Assembly (NCBI GenBank): GCA_963718405.1
Contig: CAVQYZ010000004.1
Location: 485,954 to 549,953 of the forward strand
Length of the DNA stretch: 64,000 bases
Source of the DNA: Bog-756 sp963718405
Lineage (GTDB): Bacteria; Actinomycetota; Acidimicrobiia; Acidimicrobiales; RAAP-2
Reading direction: 5' to 3'
Each line of letters starts with the position of its first letter. The stretch's first letter is position 1. The translations under genes were made by a program, and so were the position numbers. This document shows, one piece after another, positions 26,564 to 38,100 of the stretch. The notes beneath the pieces were generated by a model. It saw only the letters and a list, made by a program, of their open reading frames with translations, ran no database searches and was not told the DNA's origin.

Positions 26564-27730
26564 TCAGTCGAAGGGGTGGAGGGAGCTGCCCACGGCCCAG
26601 GTGCTGAAGTACTGATTGTTGGCGCCGTAGGCCTGGCCGATGGCGACCTTGGCCCCGTCCACCTGGTGCTCGCCGGCCGCGCCGCGCACCTGATTGGCCG
26701 CCTCGGCAAAGCGGAGCAGGCCCGAGGCGCCGATGGGATTGCTGGAGAGCACACCACCGGAGGCGTTGACCGGGAGGGAGCCCCCCAGTTCGGTCACGCC
26801 TTCATCGACCAGCTTCCAGCCCCCGCCTTCCTCGGCCAGGCCAAAGGCCTCCAGCCAGATGGGCTCGAGCCACGAGAACGGGACGTACAGCTCGGCCATG
26901 TCGATCTGGCGGCGGGGATCGGTGATGCCGGCCTGGGCGTAGACGTCGGCGGCGCACAGCAGAGCGGCGGCCGGGCGAACCGGATCACGACCGGGAAAGC
27001 TGGGCGGCTCGGAGCGGGAAGAGGACCCCAGGATCCAAGCGGGCGGGCGTCCGTCCGCCGCCGCGGCGAGGCCACCTGCCTCATCGGTGATCACCACGGC
27101 GCAGGCACCATCGGATGACGGGCAGGACTCGAGGAATCGGGTCGGCTCCCACATCATGGGCGAGGCCTTGACCTTCTCGATGGAGATGTCTTCGATCTTC
27201 AGGTGGGCGTAGGGGTTCTTGAGGGCATTGAGCCGGTCCTTGACCGCCACCTTCCATCCGATGTGCTCAGGCGCACCACTGCGTTGGATGTAGGCCCGGA
27301 TGAAGGGGGCAAAGGCCCCACCCGCCCCGAGCGAGGCTCCCTTCCCGCTGCCCAGGGCGAACTGGGCGTTTCCTTCGGACTGCTTCTCGAACGCCACGGC
27401 CAGCACCGTCCGGTGCTTTCCGACCTGGACATGGGAGGCGGCCACAATGGCGGTGGTGCCCCCCACCGAGCCGGCGGTGTGGACCCGGAACATCGGCTTG
27501 CCGACGGCACCGAGGGCATCGGAGAGGTAGAGCTCGGGCTTCATGACGCCTTCGAAGAGGTCGGGCGCTTTGCCCAGGACCACCGCGTCGATGTCGGCCA
27601 GGGTCATGTGGGCATCTTCCAGGGCCCGGAATACCGCTTCGCGCACCAGGCCGCCGAACGACACGTCGAGCCGGCGCGACTTGTGGTGGGTCTGACCCAC
27701 CCCGACCACGGCTACCGGCGGCGTGCTCAT
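26564..27730 (-). CDS. Thiolase-fold protein without the nucleophilic cysteine (Ltp3-like)
   Basis: 388 aa from ATG 27730, which overlaps the stop of the preceding gene (ATGA). The thiolase fold is clear (VVGVGQTHHKSRRLDVSF, SDGACAVVITDE, LPVNASGGVLSSNPIGASG, EHQVDGAKVAIGQAYGA). Where active thiolases have Cys in GC-x-S-GG, this protein reads TAGSVGG, and the usual C-terminal Cys is also missing. Related Cys-less proteins work with DUF35 partners as aldolases in steroid side-chain breakdown (Ltp2-ChsH2). The DUF35-Ltp4-Ltp3 gene order of mycobacteria is the closest arrangement I recall. Confidence 0.75.
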   Translation of the reverse strand: MSTPPVAVVGVGQTHHKSRRLDVSFGGLVREAVFRALEDAHMTLADIDAVVLGKAPDLFEGVMKPELYLSDALGAVGKPMFRVHTAGSVGGTTAIVAASHVQVGKHRTVLAVAFEKQSEGNAQFALGSGKGASLGAGGAFAPFIRAYIQRSGAPEHIGWKVAVKDRLNALKNPYAHLKIEDISIEKVKASPMMWEPTRFLESCPSSDGACAVVITDEAGGLAAAADGRPPAWILGSSSRSEPPSFPGRDPVRPAAALLCAADVYAQAGITDPRRQIDMAELYVPFSWLEPIWLEAFGLAEEGGGWKLVDEGVTELGGSLPVNASGGVLSSNPIGASGLLRFAEAANQVRGAAGEHQVDGAKVAIGQAYGANNQYFSTWAVGSSLHPFD

Positions 27731-28770
27731 GATCGACCCTCCAGGATGCAGATGAGGTTCTGTTGCAGACACGGTCCCGACGTCGAGTGGGCCAGGGCGC
27801 GCTTCCCGCCCCCGAAGATGTGGTCGGCGGCGTATCCCACCCGGCACAGGCCCGTGGCCATGATGGGATTGGCCCGGAGGGCCCCACCGGAGGGGTTCAC
27901 CGCCACGCCCTCGCCCAGCTCGAGGACGCTCCGCAGCAGTAACTCCTCGTGGGTGAAGGCCGCCTGGAGCTCGGCCACCTCGACCGGAGCGGAGCCCAGG
28001 CCGGCCGCCGCCGCGGCGATCCGGGTGGAGGGTGAATCGTCCAAGGCCCGGAACGACGGGTTGTGGCACTCGGTCCGGTGATCGAACCCGGCAATGTAGG
28101 CCGGCCGCTCCACCAGCTCACGGGCCCGATTGCCGGTGGCGATGACCATGGCCGCCGCTCCATCGGTGATGGGTGGCACGTCGTGGCGGCGCAGGGGCTC
28201 CCGGACGTACTCCTCGGTGAGCAGCTGGTCGACCTGGCCCCGTCCCCGTGAGCGCACGGCGATCTCGGCCATGGAACGCTCGTCGGCGATCCCCGAGGCG
28301 ATCACCGCCCGGGCCTGCAGGGCGGCGAAGGTCAGAGGATCGGCTCCTAGCGGCGCCAGAAAGTACGGATCCATCTCCATCGGATAGATCAGTGCCGGGT
28401 CGCCGGTCGAGGAGCGTCCGGAGCCGGTGACCACGGCGATCTCGATGTCACCCTCCTGTAGCCGGAGCCAGGCCTCGTACAAGGCCCAGGCGCCGTCCAT
28501 CTCGACGTGGGAGTCCCGCTTCGGGGGCCAGGCGCCGATGGCGTCCAGATTGGAGACGAAGGAGAAGGCCTGACCGGTGATGTAGTCGCAGCTTCCCAGG
28601 CAGGTGTAGTCGATGTCGGCCCGGGTCAGGCCCAGTGGAGAGACCGCGTTGGTGATGACCTCCATCAACAGCTGGGTCTCGGATTTGTCCGTATGACGGA
28701 CCATCGCCGTTTGCGCCCAACCGATGACGGCGACGTCGTGGGCTCCGGAGTTGTTCAAGGCACTCTCCAT
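27727..28770 (-). CDS. Thiolase-fold protein without the nucleophilic cysteine (Ltp4-like)
   Basis: 347 aa from ATG 28770, 2 bp after the stop of the DUF35 gene. Thiolase-fold markers include VIGWAQTAMVRHTDKSETQL, TDGAAAMVIATGNRARELV, and AVNPSGGALRANPIMATG. The nucleophile loop reads HVEMDGAWALYE, so the Cys is replaced by Gly. Expected to act in the cytoplasm with its DUF35 partner on acyl-CoA substrates, probably as an aldolase-type or structural subunit. A steroid link is inference from relatives. Confidence 0.75.
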   Translation of the reverse strand: MESALNNSGAHDVAVIGWAQTAMVRHTDKSETQLLMEVITNAVSPLGLTRADIDYTCLGSCDYITGQAFSFVSNLDAIGAWPPKRDSHVEMDGAWALYEAWLRLQEGDIEIAVVTGSGRSSTGDPALIYPMEMDPYFLAPLGADPLTFAALQARAVIASGIADERSMAEIAVRSRGRGQVDQLLTEEYVREPLRRHDVPPITDGAAAMVIATGNRARELVERPAYIAGFDHRTECHNPSFRALDDSPSTRIAAAAAGLGSAPVEVAELQAAFTHEELLLRSVLELGEGVAVNPSGGALRANPIMATGLCRVGYAADHIFGGGKRALAHSTSGPCLQQNLICILEGRS

Positions 28771-28772
28771 GA

Positions 28773-29759
28773 TCAGAAGATCCGATTCACGAGGTCGGGA
28801 TCGTCCAGATCCGGCTCGCCGTTGGGTATCCAGCCGAGCAGTGAGCCGAAATTCCCCGCCATGCCGCCCCCCTCTTCCACCTCTTCGGCCGGCGAAGCCC
28901 ATACCGCGGCGACCCGTTGTCCCACCCGGATCTGGTCAGCCGGTAGCTCGATCACCGGGGAGTAGGGGATGATCACGTCGGTCCCGTCGAGCAGGATGAA
29001 GGCCCGAACGAAGGGCTCGGTCTCGGTCTGGCCCGGATACTGCACGGGGGTGACGATGGCGAAGTTGGTGATGGTGCCGGTGTGCGGCAGATCGACCTCC
29101 TGCTCCGGCCCCAGTTCGATGGCATCGATCGGGCAGTAGCCGCGACCGCCGGCGTAGACCCGCCCGCAGGTGGGACAGGCCAGGCCCAGCAGGCGGTGCT
29201 CCCGGGAGGCTTCGACGGCCCGGTCGGCGGCCTCGGGGACCGGGTTCCGGTAGGTGATCGAGGCCAGGTAGTCCATCCGGGTCACCGGTTCGTCAGCTGG
29301 ACCCGTGTCCTCGCCTTCGGTGGTCGGCCCCTCCCCGGGCACGAAGCAGATGATGTCGTCGATACGACCCGCCCGGGTGCCCCGCCAGCGGGGAGCAACC
29401 CGCATGCCTTCGGCCATGTCCCCTGACGAGGCCGCGTCCACGGCGTGCAGGAGCGGGGTCGAAGCGCCGTCCAACCGGATGAGGGCGAAGGCGAATGGAT
29501 GGTCGAGCGGATGTTGCTCGGACGGGGTCGGGACCCAGGTCCACGATTCCACGGTGCCGGCCGGCCCCACCTCGGCGAACTCGTGGGGCAGCTCCGCTCC
29601 GGTGGCCGGGTCCCACTCCATGGGCGGTACCAGTACGGCATCGTGGCAGCGGATCCCGATGATCCGCTTCTCGGTGAGGGCGGTCATGAATGCTCCCACC
29701 ACCGGGCCCAGGGACCGCTTGTAAGGGAAGGTGATAGTGCTTTCCGTGAAGCGTGTCAT
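28773..29759 (-). CDS. DUF35 protein with two OB-fold regions and a zinc ribbon
   Basis: 328 aa from ATG 29759. The N-terminal half holds one OB-like region (GTVESWTWVPTPSEQHPLD, FAFALIRLDGA). The C-terminal half has a zinc ribbon (LGLACPTCGRVYAGG, GYCPID; the fourth position lacks Cys) and a second OB fold (GTITNFAIVTPVQYPGQ, EPFVRAFILLDGTDVII). DUF35 proteins bind CoA thioesters and complex with thiolase-fold partners. First gene of a DUF35-thiolase-thiolase unit, here as a double-length version. Confidence 0.8.
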   Translation of the reverse strand: MTRFTESTITFPYKRSLGPVVGAFMTALTEKRIIGIRCHDAVLVPPMEWDPATGAELPHEFAEVGPAGTVESWTWVPTPSEQHPLDHPFAFALIRLDGASTPLLHAVDAASSGDMAEGMRVAPRWRGTRAGRIDDIICFVPGEGPTTEGEDTGPADEPVTRMDYLASITYRNPVPEAADRAVEASREHRLLGLACPTCGRVYAGGRGYCPIDAIELGPEQEVDLPHTGTITNFAIVTPVQYPGQTETEPFVRAFILLDGTDVIIPYSPVIELPADQIRVGQRVAAVWASPAEEVEEGGGMAGNFGSLLGWIPNGEPDLDDPDLVNRIF

Positions 29760-29843
29760 CCGGGCCCCCTGGTCCTGGCGCATCGATCCTGCGAACCTGC
29801 GCACGATAGCGCGGTGAAATTGGGCCGCTGGTCGGAAATCGGC

Positions 29844-31556
29844 CTAATACAGGCCGACGACCTCACCGTTCTCGTCGATGTCGATGCTTTCGGCGGCCGG
29901 ATGTGAGCTGAGGCCGGGCATGGTTCGCATATCGCCGCAGATGGCGTAGATGAACCCGGCCCCGACCGAGGCCCGAACCTCCCGAACCGGCAGGCGCCAT
30001 CCGGTCGGTGCCCCCTTCAATGCCGGGTTGGAGGACAGGGACAGGTGGGTTTTGGCGATGCAGATGGGCAGGTTCCCGTATCCGTGGGCCTCGAACCGCT
30101 GGAGACCGGCCGCCGCGGCGGGAAGGTAGTCGACACCGTCGGCGCCGTACACCGAGGTGGCAATGGTCTCTATCTTCGTGGTCAGGGGCGCTTCGTCGGG
30201 ATAGAGGAGGTGGAAGTCGCTGGGCTCGTCGGCCGCGGCGGCCACGGCCTCGGCCAGCTCGGTGGCGCCGGATCCTCCCTCTTCGAAGTGGTGGCTCACC
30301 GCGGACCTGACCCCCATGGAGTCGGCAATGCCCCGGATGACGGCGTACTCGGACTCGAAATCAGCCGGAAAGGCATTGATGGCCACCACCGGGGTCACCC
30401 CGTGGAGCAGGACGTTCTGAATCTGTTTGCGCAGGTTGGCACCACCGATCTCCACCTCATCGGGATGCTCTTCCAGTAGGGCGGGAGGCAGCGGCCGGCC
30501 GGCAACGATCCTGTGCTTTCCCGAGTGGGCCTTGAGGGCCCGCACGGTGGTCACGATGACCGCGGCGTCCGGCACCAGGCCCGACACGCGGCATTTGATG
30601 TTGAAGAACCGTTCGGCCCCCATGTCGGCCCCGAAGCCGGCCTCGGTGATCAGGTACTCACCACTGTGGATGCCGATGAAGTCGGCCACCACCGAGGAGT
30701 TCCCGTGGGCGATGTTCCCGAAGGGTCCCGCATGGACGAGAACCGGCCCGTTCTCCAAGGTCTGGAGGAGGTTGGGCTTGATGGCATCTCGCATGATCAC
30801 GGTCATGGCCCCGGCGGCCCCGAGCTGTTCGGCGGTGACCGGCTCCCCGTCGGTGGAGAAGCCGACGACGATACGACCGAGGCGCCGGCGCATGTCCTGG
30901 AGCGAGGTGGAAAGGGCCAGGATGGCCATCACCTCTGAGGCCGCGGTGATGTCGAACCCGGCTTGGCGGGGGTTCCCGTCCTCTTTCGATCCCAACCCGG
31001 TGATCACGTTTCGCAGCGCTCTGTCGTTCACGTCCAGCACCCGACGCCAGGTGATGGAGTGGGGCTCGATCCTCAGGTCGTTGCTCTGGTAGATGTGGTT
31101 GTCGAGCATGGCCGAGAGGGTGTTGTGGGCCGCCGTCACGGCGTGCATGTCGCCGGTCAGGTGCAGATTGAGGGCCTCGAAGGGCGCAGCCTGGCTGTAG
31201 CCCCCGCCGGCGGCCCCGCCCTTGATCCCGAAGGTCGGACCCATCGAAGCCTGTCGAATGGCAGCCGTGGCCCGCTTGCCGATGTGGCGCATCCCCTGAG
31301 CCAGTCCGATAGTGGTCGTGGTCTTCCCCTCACCCAACGGGGTCGGGGTGACCGCCGTCACCACCACGTACTTCGCCGTCGGCTTGGGAGCGAGAGCGGC
31401 GATGGCGTCGAGCTTGATCTTGGCCACGAACTCGCCGTAGGGCTCGAGCAGATCGGTGCTGATGCCGATGTCGGCTGCCACGTCGACCACCGGCTTCAGC
31501 GGGGTCTTGCGGGCGATCTCGAGCGACGTGAGCTGACGGTCCTCCGATCCGGTCAC
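29844..31556 (-). CDS. fhs: Formate-tetrahydrofolate ligase
   Basis: 570 aa, full length. The ATP-binding P-loop is TPTPLGEGKTTTTIGLAQG; other blocks are MGPTFGIKGGAAGGGYSQ, NRALRNVITGLGSKEDG, DITAASEVMAILAL, EAGFGADMGAERFFNIKCR, and VVAINAFPADFESEY. It makes 10-formyl-tetrahydrofolate from formate, ATP and tetrahydrofolate in the cytoplasm, feeding one-carbon metabolism. Start GTG 31556. It is 84 bp upstream of the DUF35 gene on the same strand. Confidence 0.97.
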   Translation of the reverse strand: MTGSEDRQLTSLEIARKTPLKPVVDVAADIGISTDLLEPYGEFVAKIKLDAIAALAPKPTAKYVVVTAVTPTPLGEGKTTTTIGLAQGMRHIGKRATAAIRQASMGPTFGIKGGAAGGGYSQAAPFEALNLHLTGDMHAVTAAHNTLSAMLDNHIYQSNDLRIEPHSITWRRVLDVNDRALRNVITGLGSKEDGNPRQAGFDITAASEVMAILALSTSLQDMRRRLGRIVVGFSTDGEPVTAEQLGAAGAMTVIMRDAIKPNLLQTLENGPVLVHAGPFGNIAHGNSSVVADFIGIHSGEYLITEAGFGADMGAERFFNIKCRVSGLVPDAAVIVTTVRALKAHSGKHRIVAGRPLPPALLEEHPDEVEIGGANLRKQIQNVLLHGVTPVVAINAFPADFESEYAVIRGIADSMGVRSAVSHHFEEGGSGATELAEAVAAAADEPSDFHLLYPDEAPLTTKIETIATSVYGADGVDYLPAAAAGLQRFEAHGYGNLPICIAKTHLSLSSNPALKGAPTGWRLPVREVRASVGAGFIYAICGDMRTMPGLSSHPAAESIDIDENGEVVGLY

Positions 31557-32171
31557 AGGAACGCACCGACCTGCAGGAGGCGTATTGCGACAGGCCTGGG
31601 TCCGACCATCGACACCAGGGCCGCCCCCACCTGGCTGACCGACGGGACGGCACCACGAGGGGTCGGGCGCGGGCTACGGGGGATTGACCGCATGGGTCTC
31701 CTTGGCTGAGGTCGGGATCGGACCGTGGATGGTCCGGGATGGTAGTGCGGGCGGCCCCACCAAGATCCTGGCGGGTGTCCAGGATCGGTTCCATCGCGAC
31801 GTGCGGACTCTCTCGAGCGCAGCCGGGCGGCCTCGCAGTCCTTCACCCTGTGTGGTGTCGTGCTCCCCCTGAGTGATGGTTGATGACAGATTGCATACAG
31901 GCGGCTTACACTCCGTCTGCTCAGCGTTGCTGTTGACACTCGCTCGATTTTCGAACGGTCGACTGGAGCATTGGGGGTTTCGCCCAAGGGGCGGCATCGT
32001 CAAATTAGGGGATTGAAGTCAGCGGGAACCCTAACTATCGTTCGTTGGGGAGTACGGTTCCTGAGAAACCTTGGGAGCTTCAGGGGGAGACGGGCAAACT
32101 GCAGGGGTTCACGACCGAGTTGGCCGTGAGGCAGTCGCTGCGTATCCATGAGCAGTTGGGGGACGACGGAT
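31557..32171 (+). promoter_or_regulatory. Long intergenic leader of the giant repeat protein, with nested stems at 32014-32082
   Basis: 615 bp without a supported gene, AT-richer than its surroundings. TTGACA at 31933-31938 is a possible -35 box, without a clear -10. Near the gene, TGAAG (32014-32018) can pair with CTTCA (32078-32082), enclosing GGAACC (32025-32030) and its complement GGTTCC (32056-32061). This looks like a structured mRNA leader. It does not match the c-di-AMP or c-di-GMP riboswitch consensus as I know them. Confidence 0.4.
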
Positions 32172-35100
32172 ATGCGGGAACTTTCGGTGGGGTCGAACGA
32201 CGCCGTCCGCTCGAGCGCAGGTCGGTTTGTCCGATTGGTTGCCGGTCTGGTCTTCCTGGTGGGCACCACGTTTGGCGCGGTGATCGCCATCGGGGTCAGT
32301 CCGGCTGCTGCGGCCGGGACTGCCCCTACCTTCCCCGCCGACCAGTACACCAACGCCGAGTCCGGCCAGCCGTTCTGCTACGCCGCCCAGGCGGCGACGG
32401 TTACGGCAGCCAACGGCGGGCTGCCGCTCACCAGCATCACCCTGGGGTCGGCGCCGGCCGGGGTGACCAACTGGCACCTGGGCTACTCCAACCTGACTAC
32501 CGGAGAGGCCTACGCCTGCGGCACCGAGGGCTCGGCAGCGGGCAACTCCAGCTCCTTCACCGTGACCTTCGCCAACAGCACCAGTAGTGCTACCGGAACC
32601 ATCGACATCTACACCTACGCCAACACCTGCGGGTGGTCGTCGACCACCGGCACGGTGAGCGAATTCAACGCCGCCGAGGATCTGTACCAGAACGGCTCGC
32701 AGACCGCCTTCGGCCAGCCCATCACCAACGCCGAGACCAAAGGTACGACGAAGAACGAGCCCACCGGCTGCACCGACTCGGCGTTCTATGCCCCTTCGTT
32801 CAGCGGCGGCGCCTTCACCGTGAACACCGCCAATCCGCTGCCCGACCCGACCGACACCAACCCCTCGGCGGCCCAGGGCGATCTGGCCTCCTCCAACCTG
32901 GACCTGACCACCGCCTCCAGCGGGAGCGTCGGGGGATGCTACGGCGACGCCGTCATCGACATCGGGGGCGGCGAGGAGAGCGGTAGCTTCGGATCGACCT
33001 CCCAGATGACCATACCGAGCAACTGGGTCAACGGCGGAGACTGCGCGTACGGATCGCTCGGATCGAACTCGGCCGGCGGCAATACGGACACCACCAATGC
33101 CTCCTGTCCGCCGTCCCAGGCCGATGTCAACGAGGGGTACGTCTCCTGCAGCATCACCGCCTCGACCGGCAACGACGACAATGCGTCGTACAACAACACC
33201 ACCATGGACATCTTCTTCAACGGCCAGCCGGTTCCCCAACAGCCGCAGGCCACCCTTTCGGTCGGCAGCACCCAACCCGGTGGCACCGTAACCGTCACCG
33301 GGGGCGATGACTGGTGGGGAAACACCGGCGGCGCGCCCAACAGTGGCCCCTACGGCGACGATCAGACGGGCGAGATGTACTCCGTGTCGGCCCCTGGCGT
33401 GTTCATCGGCACCTCCCGGGCCACCGCCGTTCCGGTGGTGAACTCCACGGTGACCATCGGTGCCAACAGCTACGTGTGCACCGGTGCCGAGAGCACCACG
33501 GTCGGACCGAATCCGTGCACCATGACTCCCGGCCAGCCTTCCGGCACGTTCCAGGTTCCTTCCGGCCTTGCTTCCGGTGCCTACAACATCTACATCGACG
33601 AGACCAACACCACCCCGTTGCCCGGCAACGGACCGAACGACTCCTATCAGACAGCCCGTGGCACATCGCTGGGTACCGCAGAGTCGGTGAACTCGATCGC
33701 AGTGGGCACGCCACCTTCGATCACCTCGCAGAACAATGCCACCTTCGCCGTCGGAAGCGACGGCAACTTCACCGTCACCTCCACCGGATCACCGACCTCC
33801 ACGCTGACAGAGACCGGTGCCCTCCCGACTGGCGTGAGCTTTCTGGACAACGGTGACGGAACCGCCACCCTCTCCGGCACCCCGGCGGCCGGCGCGGGCG
33901 GCTCCTACAACTTCACCGTCAACGCCTCCAACGGCATCAGCCCGGCGGCCTCCCAGTCCTTCACCCTCACCGTGGACGCCGCCCCGGCCATCACCTCGGC
34001 GCCGGCCACCACGTTCACCGCCGGCAGCGCCGGTACCTTCACCGTGACCTCCACCGGCACCCCGACCTCCACGCTGTCGGAGTCCGGTTCCCTCCCAACA
34101 GGAGTGAATTTCTCTGATAACGGGAACGACACCGCCACCTTGTCCGGCACCCCGGCCGCCGGCACGGGAGGGTCGTACCCGATCACCATCAACGCCAGCA
34201 ACGGCATCAGCCCGGCGGCCTCCCAGTCCTTCACCCTCACCGTGGACGCCGCCCCGGCCATCACCTCGGCCCCGGCCACCACCTTCACTGTCGGTAGCGC
34301 CGGTACCTTCACCGTGACCTCCTCGGGCACCCCGACCTCCACGCTTTCGGAGAACGGCTCCCTTCCCACTGGCGTGACCTTCTCCGATAACGGGAACGAC
34401 ACCGCCACCCTGTCCGGGACCCCGGCCACCGGCACGGGTGGGTCGTACCCCATCACCATCAACGCCACCAACGGCGTCATTCCGGCGGGCTCCCAGTCCT
34501 TCACCCTGACGGTGGACGCGGCCCCGGCCATCACCTCGGCCGCGGCCACCACCTTCACCGTCGGCTCCTCAGGGACCTTCACCGTGACCTCGACGGGGAA
34601 TCCGACGTCTTCGCTGTCGGAGACCGGGGCCCTTCCGTCGGGGGTGACCTTCTCCGACAACGGGAACGGCACCGGCACCCTGTCCGGGACCCCCGGGGCC
34701 GGCACCAGCGGCACCTACAACTTCACCATCGGAGCCTCCAACGGCATCAGCCCGGCGGCCTCCCAGTCCTTCGCTCTCACCGTGGACGTGGCCCCGGCCA
34801 TCACCTCGGCTGCCACCACCACCTTCACCGTCGGCAGCCAGGGCAGCTTCACCGTGACCTCGACCGGCAACCCGAGGGCCTCTCTGTCGGAAACCGGCTC
34901 GCTGCCCTCCGGTGTGACCCTGGCCAGCAACGGTGACGGAACTGCCACCCTGTCCGGCACTCCGGCGGCGGGCACAGGCGGTTCGTACACCTTTACCATC
35001 CACGCCTCCAACGGCATCAGCCCGGCAGCCTCCCAGTCCTTCACCCTTACGCGTGGACGCGGCCCCGGCCATCACCTCGGCCCCGGCCACCACCTTCACC

Positions 35101-38100
35101 GTCGGCAGCGCCGGTACCTTCACCGTGACCTCGACGGGGAATCCGACGTCTTCGCTGTCAGAGACCGGGGCTCTTCCGTCGGGCGTGACCTTCTCCGACA
35201 ACGGGAACGGGACAGGCACCCTGTCCGGTACCCCCGGGGCCGGCAGCAGTGGCACCTACAATTTCACCGTCGGCGCCTCCAACGGCGTCGAGCCCGGCGG
35301 CGTCCCAGTCCTTCACCCTCACGGTCGATGTGGCTCCGACCATCACCTCCGCTTCGGCCACCACGTTCACCGTCGGCAGCCAGCCGGCAGCGTTCACCGT
35401 GACTTCGACGGGCAACCCGACGGCCTCACTGTCGGAAACCGGCTCGCTCCCGTCCGGAGTGACCCTGGTCGACAACGGCGACGGCACTGCCACCCTCTCC
35501 GGCACGCCGGCGGCGGACACGGGTGGCTCGTACCCATTCGCCATTCACGCCTCCAACGGGATCAACCCGGAGGCCTCCCAGTCCTTCACCCTCACCGTGG
35601 ACGCGGCCCCGGTCATCACGTCGGCTGACAGCACGAGTTTCGCCGAAACGATCTCGAGCTCGTTCACCGTCACGTCGACAGCCAACCCGACAGCCTCCCT
35701 GTCGGAGTCCGGGGCTCTTCCCTCCGGTTTGACCTTCACCGACAACGGAAATGGCACAGCCACCCTGGGCGGGACGCCGGCGGCCGGCACCACCGGGACG
35801 TACGACATCACCATCGGTGCTTCCAACGGGATCAGCCCGGACGCCAGCCAGTCCTTCGCCCTCACGGTGAACACCACCCTCATTCCCCCCGCCATCACGT
35901 CTGGTGACAGCACCACCTTCCAGGTGGGCACCGATGGGTCCTTCACCGTTACGTCGACGGGGATCCCGACCCCGACCTTCTCCGAGTCCGGGAACCTTCC
36001 AACCGGTGTGAGTTTCACCGACAACGGGAATGGGACGGCCACTTTGGGCGGGACGCCTGCCGCCGGGGCCAACGGGGTCTACGAGTTCTCCATCACCGCA
36101 TCCAACGGTGTCGGTAGCCCGGCCACCCAGACCTTCACCCTCACGGTCGATGCTTCACCGGCCATCACCTCTGATGGCAGTGCCACCGGCACGGTGGGGG
36201 ACCCGCTTACCTTCACGGTCACCTCGACCGGAACGCCGACCCCCTCGTTGGATGAATCAGGGGCACTGCCTACCGGTGTGAGCTTCATCGACAATGCCGA
36301 CGGCACTGGCACCCTGGCCGGCACCCCGGCTGCCGGAACGGCCGGGACCTATGACCTGTCCTTCGATGCCTCCAACGGGGTCGGCTCGGACGCCCTCCAG
36401 TCCTTCACCCTGACGGTGCAAGCCGCCCCGGCCATCACCTCGGCCAATGCCACGACCTTCACCGAGGGGTCGGCCGGGACCTTCACGGTGACTTCGACGG
36501 GCAACCCCACGGCCTCGGTGTCGGAGACAGGCTCCCTGCCGGCCGGCGTGACCCTCAGCGACAACGGTGACGGCACCGCCACTCTGGCCGGGACTCCCAC
36601 TGTCAACGGCACCTACCCGATCACGGTGAAGGCCTCCAACGGGGTCGGCTCGGATGCCACCCAGTCCTTCACCTTGACGGTGGACGGTGCTCCGACCATC
36701 ACCTCGGCCGCCAGCAAGACCTTCACCAAGGGCACGGCCGGCTCCTTCAGGGTGACCGCCACCGGTACACCCACCCCCTCCATCGCCGAGAGCGGGACCC
36801 TGCCGGCCGGCGTGACCTTCACCGACAACGGTGACGGCACCGCCACCCTGGCCGGTAACCCCACCTCCGGGGGGGTGTACCCGATCAGCTTCGATGCCTC
36901 CAACGGGGTCGGCTCGGACGCCGTCCAGTCCTTCACCTTGACCGTGCATGCCGCTCCGGCCATCACCTCGGCCAATGCCACGACCTTCAACCAGGGCGCA
37001 GCAGGAACCTTCACGGTGACCTCGACGGGCAACCCGACGGCGGCGCTGACCCAGACCGGGTCTCTGCCGACCGGTGTGACCTTCAGCGACAATGGTGACG
37101 GCACCGCCACCCTGGCCGGGACTCCCACCGTCAACGGCACCTACCCCATCACAGTGAAGGCCTCCAACGGGGTCGGCTCGGACGCCACCCAGTCCTTCAC
37201 CTTGACGGTGGACGCCGCCCCGACCATCACCTCGGCCGCCAACAAGACCTTCACCAAGGGCACAGCCGGCACCTTCACCGTGACGTCGACCGGGACACCG
37301 ACTCCCTCCATCGCCGAAAGCGGGACCCTGCCTACCGGTGTGACCTTCACCAACAACGGCAATGGGACCGCCACCCTGGCCGGCACTCCGACGGCCGGGG
37401 GGGTGTACCCGATCAGCTTCGATGCCTCCAACGGTGTGGGCTCGGACGCCGTGCAGTCCTTCACCTTGACCGTGCACGCCGCCCCGACCATCACCTCGGC
37501 CAAGACCGCCACCTTCAACCAGGGTGCGGCGGGGACGTTCACGGTGACCTCGACGGGCAACCCGACGGCGGCGCTGACCCAGACCGGGTCTCTGCCGACC
37601 GGTGTGACCTTCACCGACAACGGTGACGGCACCGCCACCCTGGCCGGGACTCCCACCGTCAACGGCACCTACCCCATCACGGTCACGGCCTCCAACGGGG
37701 TCGGCTCGAACGCCACCCAGTCCTTCACGTTGACGGTCGACGCCCCCCCCACCATCACCTCGGCTTCCAGCACGACCTTCGCTGAGGGCAGCTCGAACAA
37801 CTTCGTGGTCACCGCCACCGGGACTCCGACTCCCTCCGTCACCGAAAGCGGGACCCTGCCTACCGGGGTGACCTTCACCCACAATGTGCTGTCAGGTACG
37901 CCGACGCAAAGCGGGGCCTTCACCGTCACCTTCACCGCCACCAATGGTGTGGGCACCCCCGCCAGTCAGCCGTTCACCCTGACCGTGGGATCGGCGCCGG
38001 TGTTCACATCGGCAGCCAGTGCGACATTCGTGGATGGTGTGGCCCAGACCTTCGCCGTCACCGCCACCGGGGTTCCCACGCCGAGCATCACCGAGGTGGG

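Noticed and set aside
31960..32171. c-di-GMP (GGGCAAAC) or c-di-AMP riboswitch before the giant protein
   Set aside because: Only GGGCAAAC at about 32092 resembles the c-di-GMP aptamer; the later conserved GGGACGCAAAGCC-type block is missing, as are the c-di-AMP conserved segments.
36257..37882. 541-codon minus-strand frame with GQGGGAVTVVGEGH-type repeats
   Set aside because: Shadow of the Ig-like repeat coding strand of the first giant protein.
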